Part shown: in pieces, positions 6,126 to 6,790 of the stretch
Layout of the letters: the number at the start of each line of letters is the position of its first letter
Position numbering within the stretch: position 1 is the stretch's first letter
Origin: Bacillota bacterium
GTDB lineage: Bacteria > Bacillota_A > Clostridia > Clostridiales > Clostridiaceae
NCBI GenBank assembly: GCA_021780795.1
Contig: JAJXYA010000100.1
Span: 1-6,790, forward strand
DNA: 6,790 nt
Reading direction: 5' to 3'
Position numbers and translations under genes: made by a program
Notes under the pieces: model-generated
The model's input: only the letters and a program-made list of their open reading frames with translations
What the model was told of the DNA's origin: nothing
Databases searched by the model: none

Positions 6126-6790
6126 TTAGTTTTTTATTCTATATACTTCTATTACACCAGGCAATTTCGTAATTTTCTTTTGTAATTCTTTCAAATGCTC
6201 TATATCAACAATCTTTAACTTTATATTTATTAAAGCCACATTATTTTTTAAAGTTTTTGCATTAATTGAGTATAACTGTGTTTTTGTTAATGTTATTACC
6301 TCCATTATGTCGGATAATAACCCATATCTATCATCTGCTTTAATTTGAATTTCAGTTATATAGCCTTTTCCTTCGCTAGCGCCCCAGCTTACTTCAACTA
6401 CTTTATTCATTTCATTATTCATTAAAGCTTCAGCATTTTTGCAATCCTTCCTGTGAACAGAAACTCCTCTTCCCTTAGTTATGTAACCTATTATTGGGTC
6501 CCCTGGAACCGGATTACAACACTTAGCGAATCTTACAAGTACATTGCCCTCGCCTTTCACTATTAGACCTGAGAAATCCATTTTCTTTTTCTCATCTTTA
6601 TTTACATTCTTGGTTATCTTTTGTTCAATGTCCTCGATGGTCATATTTTCTACTTTATTCTTATTTTCAAAAACCTCTCGAAGCCTATTAACTACTGTTG
6701 AAGGCATAATATCTCCTACTCCAACATAAGCAAATAAATCATCTAGAGCCCTAAAATTATATTTCTTGTATATTTTTTCTATTGCTTCAC
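6126..6790 (-). CDS. relA: RelA/SpoT-family (p)ppGpp synthetase/hydrolase, C-terminal part
   Basis: The visible 220 codons are the C-terminal regulatory half of a long RelA/SpoT (Rel) protein. The frame is open to the window edge (first full codon at 6786-6788), so the methionine at 6705-6707 is internal. The N-terminal hydrolase, synthetase and TGS domains lie outside. In visible-fragment numbering, a helical stretch with LDDLFAYVGVGDI (15-27) comes first. A conserved-cysteine/zinc-finger-like domain follows, with FAKCCNPVPGD (87-97; paired cysteines 90-91), GYITKGRGVSVHR and the final H112 and C116. An ACT domain (about 143-220) ends the protein. In long Rel enzymes this half senses ribosome-bound uncharged tRNA and restrains the catalytic half. 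In single-Rel Firmicutes the protein both makes and degrades (p)ppGpp, which is inferred here. The stop is TAA at 6126-6128, followed 103 bases later by dtd. Confidence 0.95.
   Translation of the reverse strand, partial: EAIEKIYKKYNFRALDDLFAYVGVGDIMPSTVVNRLREVFENKNKVENMTIEDIEQKITKNVNKDEKKKMDFSGLIVKGEGNVLVRFAKCCNPVPGDPIIGYITKGRGVSVHRKDCKNAEALMNNEMNKVVEVSWGASEGKGYITEIQIKADDRYGLLSDIMEVITLTKTQLYSINAKTLKNNVALINIKLKIVDIEHLKELQKKITKLPGVIEVYRIKN

Noticed and set aside
6126..6707. Treating the methionine at 6705-6707 as the start of a 193-residue protein
   Set aside because: The frame stays open for 27 more codons to the window edge and those residues continue the RelA/SpoT C-terminal sequence; there is no ribosome site before that ATG.
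1..6790. Mobile element, CRISPR, phage or defence system
   Set aside because: No transposase, integrase, direct-repeat array, or terminal repeats were seen; the genes are conserved housekeeping genes in a familiar order.

Overview
The window looks like a chromosomal housekeeping region from a low-GC Firmicute, most likely Clostridium in the broad sense. The reasons are strongly AT-rich DNA with A/T-ending codons, GGAGG-type ribosome binding sites, clostridial-looking protein sequences, and the gene order relA - dtd - (MBL hydrolase) - hemZ - hisS - aspS. A related order (relA - dtd - yrvJ - hisS - aspS) is known from Bacillus subtilis. No mobile element, CRISPR array, rRNA or tRNA was seen.

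Every supported gene is on the minus strand, so transcription runs from right to left. From the right edge these are: the C-terminal 220 codons of a RelA/SpoT-type (p)ppGpp synthetase/hydrolase (start outside the window); D-aminoacyl-tRNA deacylase (dtd); a small glyoxalase II-like metallo-beta-lactamase-fold hydrolase; a HemZ-type radical SAM protein; histidyl-tRNA synthetase (hisS); and aspartyl-tRNA synthetase (aspS). Gaps are 103, 10, 56, 25 and 117 bases in that order, with no convincing terminator between genes. The run is therefore probably one transcription unit, possibly with internal promoters in the larger gaps. It ends at a strong hairpin terminator (231-266) just after aspS.

The theme is translation and its surveillance. 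RelA reports uncharged tRNA, Dtd removes D-amino acids from tRNA, and HisRS and AspRS charge tRNA. The hydrolase and HemZ have no obvious link to that theme.

The non-coding left end (1-230) is the least ordinary part. Right after the terminator there is a good extended -10 promoter (184-212). It is followed by a leader of about 170 nt containing inverted repeats that could fold as a three-way junction, an alternative 21-codon ORF, and then a ribosome binding site and ATG at the extreme left edge (6-8). This suggests a new minus-strand gene with a long, possibly regulatory leader whose coding part lies outside the window.
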